A stretch of 64,000 bases of DNA from Vandiemenella viatica. Its lineage: Eukaryota > Arthropoda > Insecta > Orthoptera > Morabidae. The translations under genes and the position numbers were made by a program. The notes beneath the pieces are model-generated. The model worked only from the letters and a program-made list of their open reading frames with translations, searched no databases and was not told the DNA's origin. The stretch spans positions 147,407,283-147,471,282 of the forward strand of contig CM061921.1 in the NCBI GenBank assembly GCA_031002005.1, written 5' to 3'. Positions 19,656 to 32,627 of this stretch are shown here, piece after piece; the first letter of the stretch is position 1; each line of letters opens with the position of its first letter.

Positions 19656-21908
19656 AAGGAACTGTGCACTACCGCATCTCCTACTCTGTAGATTTTGTAA
19701 TACTGACTTCGCTGGCAATGATATGTTATAAAATGCTCCGAAGAAAACGGAGTCGAGTTAAACATTTGTAGTAGAAAGACGCTTCCGATCTAACTTGCCA
19801 AAATTAATAAAAGTAAAGGGTATTTACAATGCGACATTTTCGTTGAATTTAGGAGCAGCAGGCTCTTTGATGTGTACATATTTATACAAAAATTTGAACC
19901 GACGACATTCTCGATTAATCTGGGCAATATTCTCATTAAGATCAAAGCCTAAAGCACTTTTTTTTTAAATTTACTGGTTTCATTGGGAAAAAAATCTTTA
20001 AGATTTAGGTATATACAGACTGCTGGAATAACTCCCCTAATTAACTGTATTAGAAGAAAATCTATGAAATTCAATCAAAAAAGCGAAAACAATAGGAATA
20101 AATAGTCTACAATGAGTAAATATCACTATCAAATGCACAAAGAAGAATAAAATAACACGTTATTTCCATATTCAACGTAAACCAAAACGAAAAAAAAACT
20201 ATTTGATATTAAGTTTTTTCATCAGCTGGAAGAATATGTCATCAATAGTTTTACCTGTAGAAGAATATTTTACTCTGGACTACAGAAATACTGTATGCAT
20301 GCAGAAATGAGATGTGCAATTTGTTATTTGTTCTTAGAAAACTGGGCATACAATGTGATGAATAACAACTGTATCTCACAATTTTAATATCTTCGTAAGT
20401 AGCATTCCTTTCTTTCTTTAGGGCAGTTTCCAATTCTCTTCTCTTCTGTTTAGCAAGAAACAGGAGGGAAATACTGTGTTCCTGTTTTATGAGACCTTCT
20501 GAAGTCTTGATCTGTTTCAGAAATCGAATTCTCTTGTTTTAGATTCGATATAAAGTTCAAAGCTTTTGTAGCACTAGATTGCTAAAGTATTAATTTGTCA
20601 TCTATAATACAGTATGTTATGGATATAATGAGGTATGTACGCGATATTAAATAATTAAATATCAGAGTTGAAAGAGACTGTTTTGAAGATTATCTACAGA
20701 TGTTGCTGTTACTTAATAGATTCTGAAGTACTTTTTAATCTCTGAAAATCTACCTTTCCCGTAACGACTGCGATATACCAACTTCTTCTGTTTGCATGTC
20801 ACAAAGAGACTGATAAGAATCATAAGCATCGTAATGTGACGGTCTCAATGGTTATATAGTAGTTACAGGTTCAGAAAACATTCCGTATTCAATTCCACAG
20901 AGTACAGCAGACCAATGTAGAAGTGCTCTCGTGCAAAGTCCACTCGCTCCGTTTATTACCTTCGTCTTATACTTCCCTTTTTAGATAGCAAGGCCGTCAA
21001 ACACCCGCAAGGTCTCAGTTTTGCAAGAGTGGTGGTTAAAAAAAAAAGTGTTGTATTTTAAAATTGCTTTTCCCCCCGAGACGTTCGGTCATTCAGTGCG
21101 AAGATATTCCGTTGGCTTAAGATTGGAGCGTTCTATTTGATAGTGGTGTCCTTGATCGACTTGACTAACAGAACGAGCACTTTTTACATTGAACACTACG
21201 CGTAATCAAGAGACTGAAATATGAATACTTATCATGCAAATACAAAGCTGCTAACACATTTATCATCAGTTAATGTTGGTATTGTTAGCCAGTATGCTCT
21301 CCTGTGTTACCTAGATTCTTGCAGGTCATGTCAAGAAGCCTCCATACAGGACACGAGATCCTGTCCTTTCGCATCTGCCATGCTTTTCGGCTTTAGGGGG
21401 GGTTTTTTCACTAATGCTAATACGTTACCGCATTTTCGTCCATTTTCGAAACAGAATAACACTACAAACAGTATGTCTAGTCTAAACAATTTACAAGATG
21501 ATGAGCACGTTCACTTCGTTCCTTCACAATAACTTTCTTATACTCACATTGTAAGGGCTTATTCTAACCCGAGATACACAGAAAGTTGGGGTTTAACCAA
21601 GACATCATTTTTGATTAATTACAACTCTTATTTCTCTCTTGATCCCTAAAGGAATTCTGAATCTCACTCTGTAGAGTTATTGGCAACGTCACTTAAAGAA
21701 GGTGGTCAACACCTCGTAAAATCTTTCTGATGGTCTAGCGAGCCGTTGAGGTGAGAATATAAATTGCATAGGGTATTAACGAATACTACATTTAAGTCCC
21801 AGCTTCACTTAAATAGACCCCGTCTTGATTGGGATACTCAGACATTCTCATAGATGAAAATATGTCTACTGCAGGGTATTGTGTATTTAGACAGTTTCGT
21901 TTCAAAAC
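19656..21908. other. Non-coding sequence, no feature seen
   Basis: AT-rich, ~2.2 kb. The short open frames (for example 21221-21532) show no family resemblance. Confidence 0.55.
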
Positions 21909-22106
21909 TGCCTCGCATTCGTGAGGACGCCGGTAAGAATCCCCGTCCGGGCATCCAGATTTGGGTTTTCCATGGTTTCCCAAATCACTCCAGGCGAATG
22001 TCAGGATGCTTCCTTCAAAATGCCATGGCCGAATTCCTTCCCGTTCCTTGTCCCCAGTCCCATCCCGCCTCTAATGACCTCGACGTCGACGAGGCGTAAA
22101 GCCATA
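21909..22106 (+). mobile_element. SINE family 1, 5'-truncated
   Basis: Begins inside the tRNA-like part (GCCTCGCATTCGTGAGGACG), with a B box altered to GGTAAGAATCC, then the body through GACCTCGACGTCGACGAGGC and AAAGCCATAG. The A-box half is missing. Confidence 0.8.
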
Positions 22107-22454
22107 GTTTCAAAATTGGGTTTTGCATGGGCATTACTATTATTGTTTTAGTTTATTTTTCCTTGCAGTCTCCTTCATAAATATCCGGGAAATATCCATG
22201 TATCAATTTGTACAGATCTTTATATTAACTCACCTAAATCCGCTAAATAATACTAACCGAACCTCACTAGCAACAAAACATTAAACTTTGTGCTTTCATA
22301 CTGCAACTGCTTAAAAGATAAACCATCGGGAATTTACAACTCTTAATAAACCGAAATTCATAAAATTCGAGGCATGGAAGAAATTACGGGTATTTGACGT
22401 AAAAAGAATATATTTATTAGAAAATTGATAAAAAATATATATATACATATATTT

Positions 22455-22674
22455 CTTATGCCTCATCGACGTTCATTAGGAGCGTGAAAGAAGTGGAGAA
22501 AAGAAACTGCAAGGAATTTGTCCATTGCATTTTGAAGGATATTTCCTGGCATTCGCCTGACGTGATTTCGGGAAATCTAGGAAAACTGGAATCTGGATGG
22601 CCAGACGGAGATTCGAACCAGCGTTCTCCTGAATGAGAGGTCATTGTGTTACCACTCGGCCACCACGCTTGGTT
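22455..22674 (-). mobile_element. SINE family 1, reverse orientation, diverged
   Basis: On the minus strand: CAAGCGTGGTGG, then TGGTAACACAATGACC, B box with one change (GGTTCGAATCT), CATCCAGATTCC and the body. End CGACGAGGCATAAG at the left. More substitutions than the other copies. Confidence 0.75.
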
Positions 22675-24595
22675 TAATATTAGTAACATGTGTTCTAACA
22701 CTGAAGGCGAAATATTATAGCCATTACTTGTCTAAAAACTAAGGTGGTGATAAATATTTGACGCTCATAGAGTTCTCGTAGTGCGATGATAGGCGATCTG
22801 GTTAACAGCAATTCCGTGTACGAAAGGGCTTGAACTTTCTTTAAAGGAAGCTTTTTGTAAACTGTGACCTCTTTATAATATACTAGATTGGCCCTATGGA
22901 AGTATAACTTGCTAAAGTGGCGCCGTTAACGTCTTTAGGAGGTTAATGAACCAACTATAATAACTTCTCGTGGTATTTATCATACTAAATATGCGAAAAG
23001 ATAATGCTACTTTCCACACAGCAGTGTATTTACAATCAGACACACTTAACCTCATTTTGTTATACTAATGAGACTAAGGTTCTCAGATATATCTATACAG
23101 TTAGTCTCTCCATGTTAACTGATTTGGTCCGATAACAACAAGATAGTGTAGACTGTTATCGTAATGGGTAACAGTAGTCGACAATTTCCTAAATCTGTGA
23201 GGCCTGTAATTTTTAACATCTTAGCTAAACAACCTTCCTAGACATTACGGCGTGACCTCGACAGCTCTGAAACCCTCGGCTAGTCCAACGATACCACAGC
23301 ACTGCTTGGCTAACGAGGAAATTTCAACTTAATAACAGCTTATTTTTATTAGTAGCCTATATTTAAAAAAGAAAGCGTAAATTTCAAGTTAATAATTGCA
23401 TTCGATTTTATATGCACTTTGTAACTGAGTAGCAAAATTTCTCACAACTGAGAGTTCAGTTAAATGGCATTGTAGATCAGTTATAAAGTCATTTGTTTAC
23501 ATAATTCAAGCTAAAAATCAAATTAAACAGTTATAGAAACTCAGAACATAAGATCCGCATATGTAGTATTTGGTTGCAAAATATTTCGTAAAAGTAAACA
23601 TTTCTTTCAATTTGAGAGGTATTCAGGATAATAACTAGTAAATAGACGATAGAAATTTGGTAGCTAGGGAATCCTACTAAGAGTTTTAATACATTGAAAC
23701 TGAGAAGCCGGTATGGAGAACCTAGGACGTACTTGTATACTTTAAATTCAAGAAGTCGTATTTTGAAAGATATAGAAAGTCCACTTATAGTAAGAAGGAA
23801 ACGTAAAATTTTGCTTACACAACATGTGAAAGTTTGGAAAGGTTTCTTGAAGTTTGAAGGTTGATTTTTGAACAGTTTGTGAAAATGTTGAACGCATGGC
23901 TAAGGAAAAAATGAATCATTTGAGATATTAAGTAAATTCAAGGGAATAAACTATATTCAAAATAAAGTTTAATGAAGTACAAATAGTTTCCAGTAAGTTT
24001 CATTTAAATTTACGAAGTCATTGGGTCAAGATAAAAGAAAGTAAATTTTTTGGCGCCAACGATACTTGGGTATAATGGCCATATAGATAGCCTTCAAGTG
24101 GACGATACTTCAAAAATTAATAAAAAATCTAATAATATAGGTAGCGACTTCAAATTTGCTCAACAGTCATTTTAAAACACGTAGAATCATATAAAGTAGG
24201 TTTCATAGACGTCGGAAAGTTATTTGCGGAATCGAAATTTATAATGGCACAAATTTTCGCTCAGCTTTCGTACAACCTGGTAGAAAATAATAAACAGTGA
24301 GTTCTTGGTACCAAATGAAAGTACAGTCAATTAGAAGTAAAATAAGTTATTTCAGCTTCGTAGCTGCAAAATTGTAGAAGTTATGAACATTTTATTTATT
24401 TTTTTTTTGAATTTTTTACTGCTAAGCTATCGAAACTAAATTTTTTTAATAGGGATTGAAATTAACATTTATTAATCAACTTAGCTACTGACAAAATTAC
24501 AGATCAATAGGAATATTTTGAGTCACCAAGGTCATAAGTGACGAAATCCACAAACTTTAAAGACGACATTTGATCAGATCGTGGGACTGATCTCA
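22675..24595. other. AT-rich non-coding sequence
   Basis: No coding region, RNA gene or recognisable repeat seen in ~1.9 kb. Confidence 0.55.
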
Positions 24596-25030
24596 TGTGA
24601 ACAGGGAAAACTGAGTTCCCACGAGCGTTTCTATATATAACAGCCCTGGGCTATCCTCTCCGCAGTCTTTCAGAATATGTTAGAGCGCGACTACGCTACT
24701 TTGCGGCGCTAACTGGGCGCGCAGCTGGCGGATGTAGATTCCGGGCAGGAATGTGAATTTTCGGGGCGTGTGACAAAATTGTATCATCTTCCATGCATTA
24801 GTGAGTTTTATTTTGAACAATGGGGTTTGGTCCGTCTCGAATGTGTTAATCGTACCTGCATTTATATTTCTTTGGAGACTTTGTCTGATGCCAATTTAGT
24901 TTTGTGACTTTGTTTAAAGTTTGAGAATATAGTGATCATCTATCAGCAGTTTAGTGACTTTTATTAACAGTTGCCCTTCCTAAGTTGGGGTTAATACAAT
25001 TTAGGTGGCGACCGAATTAATCTTGCAAAG
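24596..25030 (+). promoter_or_regulatory. Promoter-like or solo-LTR-like island
   Basis: A TATA box (TTTCTATATATAACAG, ~24626) is followed about 30 bases on by CTCCGCAGTCTTTCAG and then a short GC-rich leader (GCGGCGCTAACTGGGCGCGC) in otherwise AT-rich DNA. Further on, AGGTGGCGACCG near 25003-25014 resembles the TGGCGACCG type of primer-binding site next to gypsy-type LTRs. No second LTR or gag/pol is visible, so a solo LTR, a host promoter or chance are all open. Confidence 0.2.
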
Positions 25031-26559
25031 CACAAACTGAATTATCCATGGCATAATCACGGTTACAGTTGAGATCAGAACGTTTGGTACAACCCCGGCA
25101 AAAGTTATGGCCTTACAACTTGTATTGTTAAAGGAAGTGTAACTGCTATTTTAGCTAAAATGCAATTAATTGCCCGTTTTGTAAGAAGAGATAAAAAGTT
25201 ATGTTAAGCAGAGAAATAAAAACTCATATGTCGCTATTTTAAATGTAAATGTCTCTTTTTTGTTAATTTATGAAAGCTAGATGCAGAAATTAATGTAAGG
25301 AGAAGAGCATCAAATTTACGCTGTATTTTCTGTAGCTTTACGGAACCGAGTGACAAAATAACCTGAGAATATTTTTGACGCGAGATAACAAACGGGGAAG
25401 TTCAATAAAAACTCTGAGAATGTTTAGACGAAACGTAGCTATTCACGAAATACATCCATCGCATTAATAATAGTTATTCGATTTTGAAATTGTACTTTAC
25501 TTTTCACAACAGTAAAAATTTGTCATTTAAAATCGGATACAGTTATTTAAAACATCATAGCTAAATTACACCGAGAATCTAGTCGGAGAAAGTTTACTCA
25601 CATTACGAAAAATATCAATAAAAGAAAATTACTAGTAGTTATACTTTTTTCCTTAGAAACTTTTCCGCAAAAAATTCCTACCACCATAGTTAATACCAGT
25701 CATTGACGGGTGTTCATAGTATTAAAATAATCCTTGGAAACTCTGAATATTGATCGATAAGATGTCGCTTAATAATACAACGTACTGTGCACAAAAGGAA
25801 TATATGCACTTAGAATTTGGATTTCGAAATTTTAACGGAACTTCCCTTCTTGGAAGTCCCTAAAGCCATTTTTATCATTTTGACTGTCATTTCTGCATTT
25901 TTCGATTAATGTTATAATCGAGCAAACTCGAATAATAATGAATTGATTTCATTGAAATCTCATTCAAAGGATTGCAGTTATGAGATATCGAATTAATCAG
26001 ATTTTAATTTTTCAAAACTCTGTAGCCCCTTAATTTAAACAATTTCTTACAAGAAAAACCGTTTCAATAGAAATATACTAGTCCACTAACACACACGCCC
26101 CTTCTTGCTTGTAGACAACGAAATTTCAGTAGCCAAATGTTAGGAGTATCCTGCAAAGAGAGATGGAATTGTGAATTTACGAACTTTATAGCTAATAAAT
26201 ATCGTAATGTCGGTCAGTAGAGGAAGTATAATTAATTTTTATAACTAAACTTGTATTTAACTTCTGTCTTTGGAGAAGTAATTTCGTAAGCAGCTGTAAA
26301 AACATCTAAGGTACTGTACGTGTCATTTTATGTGAAACTTTCCCAGCAAATGGAAACTTATAATGAATTGAAAGCAACGAAAGTTAATGTGTGTCGCGAA
26401 AACAAACTATTAGCTAGTTAATATTGCTTAATTATTCAAAATTCCAAACAAAAAGATTTGATAAGCTAGATTTTTTTTCTGTATCATTTATCGTTGACTC
26501 CATCCTTGTCAAATCTTTGCAGCTGTATGAGTGCGTTATTAAAAGGGGTTTTGATACTA
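25031..26559. other. AT-rich non-coding sequence
   Basis: No coding region, RNA gene or recognisable repeat in ~1.5 kb. Confidence 0.55.
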
Positions 26560-26668
26560 AAAAAGCTGAAAAAATAACTCGTATCACCTCTGCCCGTGGA
26601 TGGATTCGAATCAGTGTCCCTTGAAATGCGAGGCCAGTCTACTAGCTGCTACGATACCAGGGCCAGCT
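26560..26668 (-). mobile_element. tRNA-like SINE fragment
   Basis: Minus strand reads CTGGTATCGTAGCAGCTAGT (A-box-like), then CTCGCATTTCAAGGG and the B-box-like GATTCGAATCC. It cannot fold as a complete tRNA. T-rich sequence to its left could be the reversed A tail. Not family 1. Confidence 0.45.
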
Positions 26669-27052
26669 TTTATTTAGTTTGTGTCCAAGTAGTATCATAA
26701 GTTCACTGTTCGTGGAAATGTTCAGCCTCATTACAGTTGGGAAGAAGAGTTCCGAAGGAATACGTCGATGATACACTAGTAAAAAAATCGTATAAAATTA
26801 TTGAACTACCCTGCATATAGTTATGTTGGATCCGCATCGCAAAGGATTGATCGATAATTTAGAAAAGAAAAACAAAGGGTACGACTTTTCGTGTCTGGTT
26901 GTTGCCATTTAGTGAAGAGCGTTGCGAACTTAATATAGAGCTTGGCACGGAAACTGTAGCGGAGAGAGGAGTCACTCCTGCGTATTATTGTTGAATAACA
27001 CGTGACTTTACAGTTTTGTTTCGAGGTGTTACCTCTTCCGATGTTAAAAACT

Positions 27053-27256
27053 AAATGACGGAAATAAATAATTAAATTCTGTTGAGTGGTGTGCTGTTCC
27101 TCATTTTAACTGTGACAAATAATATGGATGAAAAGCTACGCGATCTGGCTCCGAAACCCGACCCCCCCCCCCACACCCACGTAACCCAACGTAGCTTTCC
27201 AGCCAACCTCTCCCCCTCTCCTATACCGAGCGACGTAGTTTATGGACGATCGCTCA
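27053..27256. mobile_element. MITE-like copy related to 42889-43271
   Basis: Shares with the 19.1-kb copy the run GTGACAAATAATATG, GAAAAGCTACG, a C-run, GTAGCTTTCCAGCCAACC, and the terminal sequence ACGTAGTTTATGGACG (27233-27248). The opposite end is not recognisable. Confidence 0.6.
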
Positions 27257-27695
27257 GACAAAATGTTCTTAAAATTTCAGCATGTCGCTTAGTAAGGCTA
27301 AAATATAGTCTGGTAGTGTCGGGTAGATATTTCCGCAAGGATTGTAAGTGAATGTATCTTTTCTACCTTAGTGCCGTTTTGAAGTAGTTTCCTGGTGGAA
27401 CACATTCAACAATATGTGAAGTATCTTCAGATTTTATAACTCATCGAGTTAGACTTCATCCTTTTGTCCACACAATGAGAAATTCAAAAACTAAGAATTT
27501 TTTCACATATTGTCTACGAAACATTTTTTTTTTAACACTTTATCTCACTTCTTACTGTAAAAGGGAATGTCCAATACCGATTTAAACTTAGCTTGCGAAG
27601 ATCAACTAGCGTATGCATTAACGCTTATAATCTTGATTCAGCTAAGCATACCCTTCGAAATGCAGAAATCGTACCCTTTTTCAAAGAGCAATCTA

Positions 27696-27941
27696 TTTTT
27701 TTTTAATGGCATTTGGCAACGGAGGCCATACAGCCAGCTCAATGTAATTATTATACCTTTCAGTGTATAAGTCGCCATCCAGTATATATATTGCATTTTT
27801 CGAATGTATGGACGCCACAGGACGGACAGGACATTCACATAGACACACAACACTTAAACATCCATGCCCGCGGCCGGATTCGAACCGGCGGCCTTCGGTA
27901 CGCGGAGCTAGCACTCTAGCCCCTTCGCTACCGAGGCCGGC
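27696..27941 (-). mobile_element. tRNA-derived SINE, family 2, complete
   Basis: Flanked by perfect 12-bp target duplications AAGAGCAATCTA (27684-27695 and 27942-27953). On the minus strand it starts GCCGGCCTCGGTAGCGAAGG with GGGCTAGAGTGC, has the B box GGTTCGAATCC, a unique body of ~150 bp, and ends in an A run (T9 on the plus strand beside 27696). The intact duplication indicates a rather recent LINE-mediated insertion. Confidence 0.88.
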
Positions 27942-28689
27942 AAGAGCAATCTAGAGACATTGGTAACACTCCATATGGAGAGTTAAACGGTGTCCGGAAG
28001 GGAAGGAAATCTCCACGCCATTTGAAAAACTCGCACAACGGCGCCAGAATCTGTTCGCAATTTATCGACGTCATTGTCCAGTACTGACTTCATTAATGTA
28101 ATGACACAGAGTAAAGACGAATGTGTCTGAGATTTGTTGAGAGAACTAGTGATTACGGTAGCAATTGATTTCGAATAGCCGATTAGCAGTGTGGCTGAAT
28201 TTTCTCCAAAACTCTGTGATGATGACGTAACAGTGTTTCTGAACCAGTTGCAACACAGAAATAACAATTTTTAAAGAATGCACTGCTCATAAGACCTGGA
28301 ACGAGACGGAAATCGCTTCTTCGTCACGGCATTTGACGTCTGCTTTGGCTGGGTAGGAGACGTTACATATGGCAGCCTGCCAAAAACACTTAATCCTCAC
28401 ACCCACCTGTCAAACAACTCGGTGGGTTACTTTACCATGGTCAACACAAGAGCAGAGAAAAAGAAAACTAATTTCATATTCGCAATCGTTTACATCCCGC
28501 CCCAAAATGCCACAAGAACCAGTGGCGTGCTTCATGTTTCAATTTCTAGACGTTTGTGCTGATCTTTCCGGCTACAAATGTCTGAATTTTGTTTCTGGTT
28601 CTACAGTCAGGTGCGCTCGTAAAGTTACTATAAATGAGCTGGAATGGTATTCATTGGAAGGCAGGAGTGTGAAGAGAGCGGTGGGAAAG

Positions 28690-28893
28690 TAAAAGGTGTA
28701 TATTGATTATGCGGCATGGAAAGACATTGGTGGAAGAATTAGAGTTGTATGGAAAGGAAAAGATGACTGCTTCAGGCTTAAGGGTTTGGGGAGAAAAATT
28801 TCGTTCGTAGGTAAAGTAGTCGGGGATTGGAATAAATTACCAAAGGAATTGATGAATAATTTACGAAAAACGCTTAAAGAAATTGTCTAAATT
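28690..28893 (+). pseudogene. Possible LINE C-terminal fragment
   Basis: Frame ending at 28890 reads FRLKGLGRKISFVGKVVGDW then NKLPKELMNN, resembling the F-x-x-R-V-V-x-x-W-N-x-L-P-x-x-V block at the C-terminus of some LINE RT proteins. No RT core is nearby. It could be chance or a host fragment. Confidence 0.3.
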
Positions 28894-29282
28894 CACAGAG
28901 GGGAAAAAGTAGGCGGGTATAAGGGGGGGGATGGATGAGTAGGGAGATTGCCACCACAACGCGCGCTGCATCGCAATGAAATTAAATTGAAACATTGAAA
29001 TGACGGATATATAATAGGCAACATTTAACGCAAATCATTTTTGCACAAATCACTGAAATTACGAACTCGAGAAGTATTAACGCTGAAAAGTATTTGAAGC
29101 TAATCATTTGTGAACAATAACTGAAAATACTGATTCTTGGGTTATCGGCACCGTAAAGCATTTAGAGTAAATGATCATTGAAAATACTGATTTACCATTG
29201 AAAAGAATGTGTTGAACTTGAAAGAAAAGTCATGTCATTTACTAGCAGTATCTCAGTACTGTTGGCACTCTAGTGAAGGTAA

Positions 29283-29483
29283 AGGCGCGTTCCCACGGCG
29301 CGTGGTGGGCAATACGCGCCTTTCATCTTCTACCGCCTGGCACTGGGTCGAGGCATATTCTGCAAAGATGAACGGCGTTCCCTACCACGCGCCGAGGGAC
29401 GCGCTGTGGGAACGGAGCCAGGCGGTAAAAGATGAAAGGCGCGTACTACTACCACCACCACCATACGCCGTGGAAACGCGCCT
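29283..29483. repeat. GC-rich palindromic MITE-like element
   Basis: Arms 29283-29340 and 29418-29483 are imperfect inverted copies (AGGCGCGTTCCCACGGCG against its complement at 29466-29483, then ACGCGCCTTTCATCTTCTAC against its complement). Shorter GCGCG repeats fill the ~77-bp centre, which itself includes CCACGCGCC and GCTGTGGGAACG. GC-rich against AT-rich surroundings. No reading frame of its own. Confidence 0.75.
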
Positions 29484-31228
29484 AAGAAGGCTCCCTGCGT
29501 CGCACGGTGTTTAGAAGTCGGGTGGAAATGATAACTCTCTCTGCATTGCAGTATTACGTTCGAGTCTGGCAGCCTGAAGTCACGTGTGATTGCTCCCCCT
29601 CGTACTGTGTAACTGGTCGCTCTCGTCACCCGGTTCAGAATTGTGACTCGACGCTTTTTGTCCTCGTATGTCTGAGTGAAAACTCAATAATCGCTGCCTC
29701 TCGGCGAATTTCGTAATCTCTCTGTATTTTTTTCCCCCCGCTTTGGTATCGTTGAAGTACGTACCTCACTCTTTCTCGCGTGGTAAACAAATTTTCTCAG
29801 TCAACAGATACAATACCACAACAATTCCACTTCTGTGCTGGTGGGTGGATAGCTCAGGGAACAGCCAAGCTAGGGCCGAAACGATCGCATCTCCCAAGCA
29901 TTCCTTCATTATAGATTCAGCCAGTCATTATTATTATTATTATTATTTTGTAATTTCTAAATAATGCGTGAACACGTTTTCGTTGTGACCTGCGAATTTC
30001 TGTCGATTACTAATAATTTTTGGCAAAGAAAGCGACATCGCTTGTTCCCAAACCACTGCAATTAATCAGCATAGCTCTAGTAGGCTTCTTTTTGATCTAC
30101 ACAGTAAAACTTGTCTACAAATACCATTGCTCTGAATGATTAAAGCGATTCAGGAAAATTCTCTAGCACACCTGCACAACATGCTGTGGAAGTCATCCTA
30201 GGAATATTTCGTTTCGCTACAGAATCAGTCGATGCAGTACAAAGATCCAAGTGAAAAATGCTTCTAAGGTCATAGGAACCAGTATGTTCTGCGTCAGTGG
30301 AAGAAAATTTCTATTTCCTACTTACCAGACACATCTCGTACAAGTAGTACAAACATCCTAACTAGAATTTTAGAAAAAGTTGACCGTTATCAAGTTCCTC
30401 ACGATTGTCAGTCCTTAGATCACATTTCAGCATTGTTGATTTAAAGAAAAAGTTCAAATGTTTACGGGAATTTATTGTAATTTACACGAACAGAAAATAC
30501 GGTCTCTTAATGATGGTGTCTTTCGTCCACATACCGAGCGTTGTTTAGATCTTCCCCGAGAGGCATACTTGGCCAGTTTTTTTTTTCCAGAGTTACGATG
30601 GCCAGTTCCATTCCTTCATATCTAAAATGTTGTTCGAAGACGACATTGATAAGTGTTAAGTATAGAGTTTTGTTTGCATGAAGATGTAAAAAAAGAGGGT
30701 GAAGACCATTGTCACACCATTCAGGCATGAGCTTCTGATGTACAGCAAAGAGGCCACCCAATTTTACGTTCCCTTACGCACTGAATAGAGGTTTTAGATC
30801 CAACCTAGACTTTGGGTTCTCAACCTGGTGATCGGCACCACTTCTATACTGCTGACCTTATTCCGAATGATGAAAATTTCTTACAGCACCGGGGCGTGAA
30901 CCATGTGACCCTTGCGTCAAGCTCGAAATACCGTCAACGTATCTTTGTTAGCCAAGAGGCGTGATGCTTGATGACAACTATCTTTGAAGTTTTTTTCATA
31001 TATTCTCATAACGAATGTTGGGAAAGCAACAAAAGCTGTTCCACAAACCCACATGATATTGGTCTCATGGCAACAGGTTAAATCGTGGCTGCTTTCCATG
31101 AAGCACCTTCAGTAACACTACAGAAGGGGTCATACGTGATGTGCTCGGTATTAAATGTTGCATTATGCAGAATGGATGCTTGTAATTGTTCAGCTTGCTG
31201 CAAAGGAACATACTAGGCAGTTTTTAAT
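29484..31228. other. Non-coding sequence
   Basis: ~1.7 kb without a supported feature, apart from a short TTA repeat near 29930-29946. GGGTTCTCAACCTGGTG near 30810 looks like one hAT terminus but has no partner. Confidence 0.5.
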
Positions 31229-31238
31229 AACTGTGAAA

Positions 31239-31494
31239 CCGAGCGTGGTGGTGTAACGGATAGCGTTCTGGCCTCGCATTCGGGAGGACGGCGGTTCGAA
31301 TCCCCGTCCGGGCATCCAGATTTGGGTTTTCCATGGTTTCCCAAATCACTCCAGGCAAATGCCGGGATGCTTCCTTCAAAAGGCCATGGCCGAATTCCTT
31401 CCCATTCCTTGCCCCCCCCCCCCCCATCCTTTCCCGTCTCTAAAGACCTCGCTGTTGAGAGACATCAAGCAGTTAAAAAATAAAAAAAAATAAA
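31239..31494 (+). mobile_element. SINE family 1, complete with target duplication
   Basis: Flanked by perfect 10-bp repeats AACTGTGAAA (31229-31238 and 31495-31504). CCGAGCGTGGTGG head, A box TAACGGATAGCGTTC, B box GGTTCGAATCC, family body, C-run near 31410, A-rich tail. Best-preserved copy for defining the family ends. Confidence 0.9.
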
Positions 31495-31504
31495 AACTGT
31501 GAAA

Positions 31505-32627
31505 GATCTAGAGAGGCCACTTTATCATAGGTCTGATAGGGACAAATCGAATCGTTTCCACTTTACTGTAAGAACTGTGGTGACAGAAGTCCAGGCGAAA
31601 GGGTATGATCGTTCATGGATTCACTGCATGAGAAGGCCAGATGTGGAACAAAAGTTGCATTCTCTCCCTACTCTTATCTCTTAGAAATGACTCCGCAACT
31701 CTATTTCGAGTCGTGTTACGACCGCCTGAAATGGACTGCTTCGACGCAGCGTTTAACGACTCTCTCAGATTTCGCAGACACCAGGATAACTGCCATAAAC
31801 TGGTGCCAGTTAAGTAGTGTATTTCCTGTTCTGGATCGTCATCGACGCGTATACGCTCGGTCAACCAAGGCCAACGAACGACAACCAGTGTATTGGGATG
31901 AACGTTGGTCGCCATTGCATTGGCGTTCGGCCTCTCGTCCTAATTAAACTAAGGACTTGGCGCCGAGGGATGCGGCAAACTGGAATTGCAGTTGGCTCTG
32001 AAAACTGGTCGAAGTTGCTAGCATTTTATTATAATAAATTAATAAGTGATGTTTTAATTAAAATTTAACCAGCCGATATGAGGGAAGGAGAGGACTTATT
32101 AGTTGTCATGTACAGCATTTATTTTAATGCAAGAAGCTGATCAGAAAAATAAGAAAAATTAAAATGATGAATGACCTCTTTTCAAAATTGTGGTGGTGAA
32201 TAGAATTCAACAAAGATAGCATTTTATATTATAAATTTATAAGTAACATTTATATGTTAAATGATTTGTACCTCGTCATCAGCACCACTCTCAGTTTTGC
32301 ATTTGCTTTCTTTTCTTTGCTTTTCAAGCGAAAACATATCAACAAAGATTTAATTTTCCTCTCCATATCTCGCTCATTAATTACTGAAAGCTCACTTTTC
32401 TCCAAGCGTCTAATCTCTTCAATTTGTCTTTATAATTAGTTCGTAGGCTCCATTAAACATTTCGCTCTACGACAAAAATTGACCAGTTTTAATGAATTCT
32501 CATTATTCCACTCCTTGGCTTCAAATAATTTCAACACAGTAACAAGTAATTAATAAACACACACCGTTCGACAAGGCAAATAACTAAATAATGGATCAAT
32601 GTTCGTTCGGCGTCTATACCAGGAGGA
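31505..32627. other. Non-coding sequence
   Basis: Overlapping open frames on both strands at 31613-31947 (to ~110 codons) show no recognisable domain. Otherwise AT-rich, nothing seen. Confidence 0.45.

Noticed and set aside
19156..19731. 191-codon Thr/His-rich open frame
   Set aside because: It is the translation of the CACAAA/CA microsatellite array.
30805..30840. hAT-like terminus GGGTTCTCAACCTGGTG
   Set aside because: No partner terminus or transposase reading nearby; too short to call.
31613..31947. Overlapping open frames of ~100-110 codons on both strands
   Set aside because: No motif, splice borders or similarity in either reading; simultaneous openness on both strands suggests chance.
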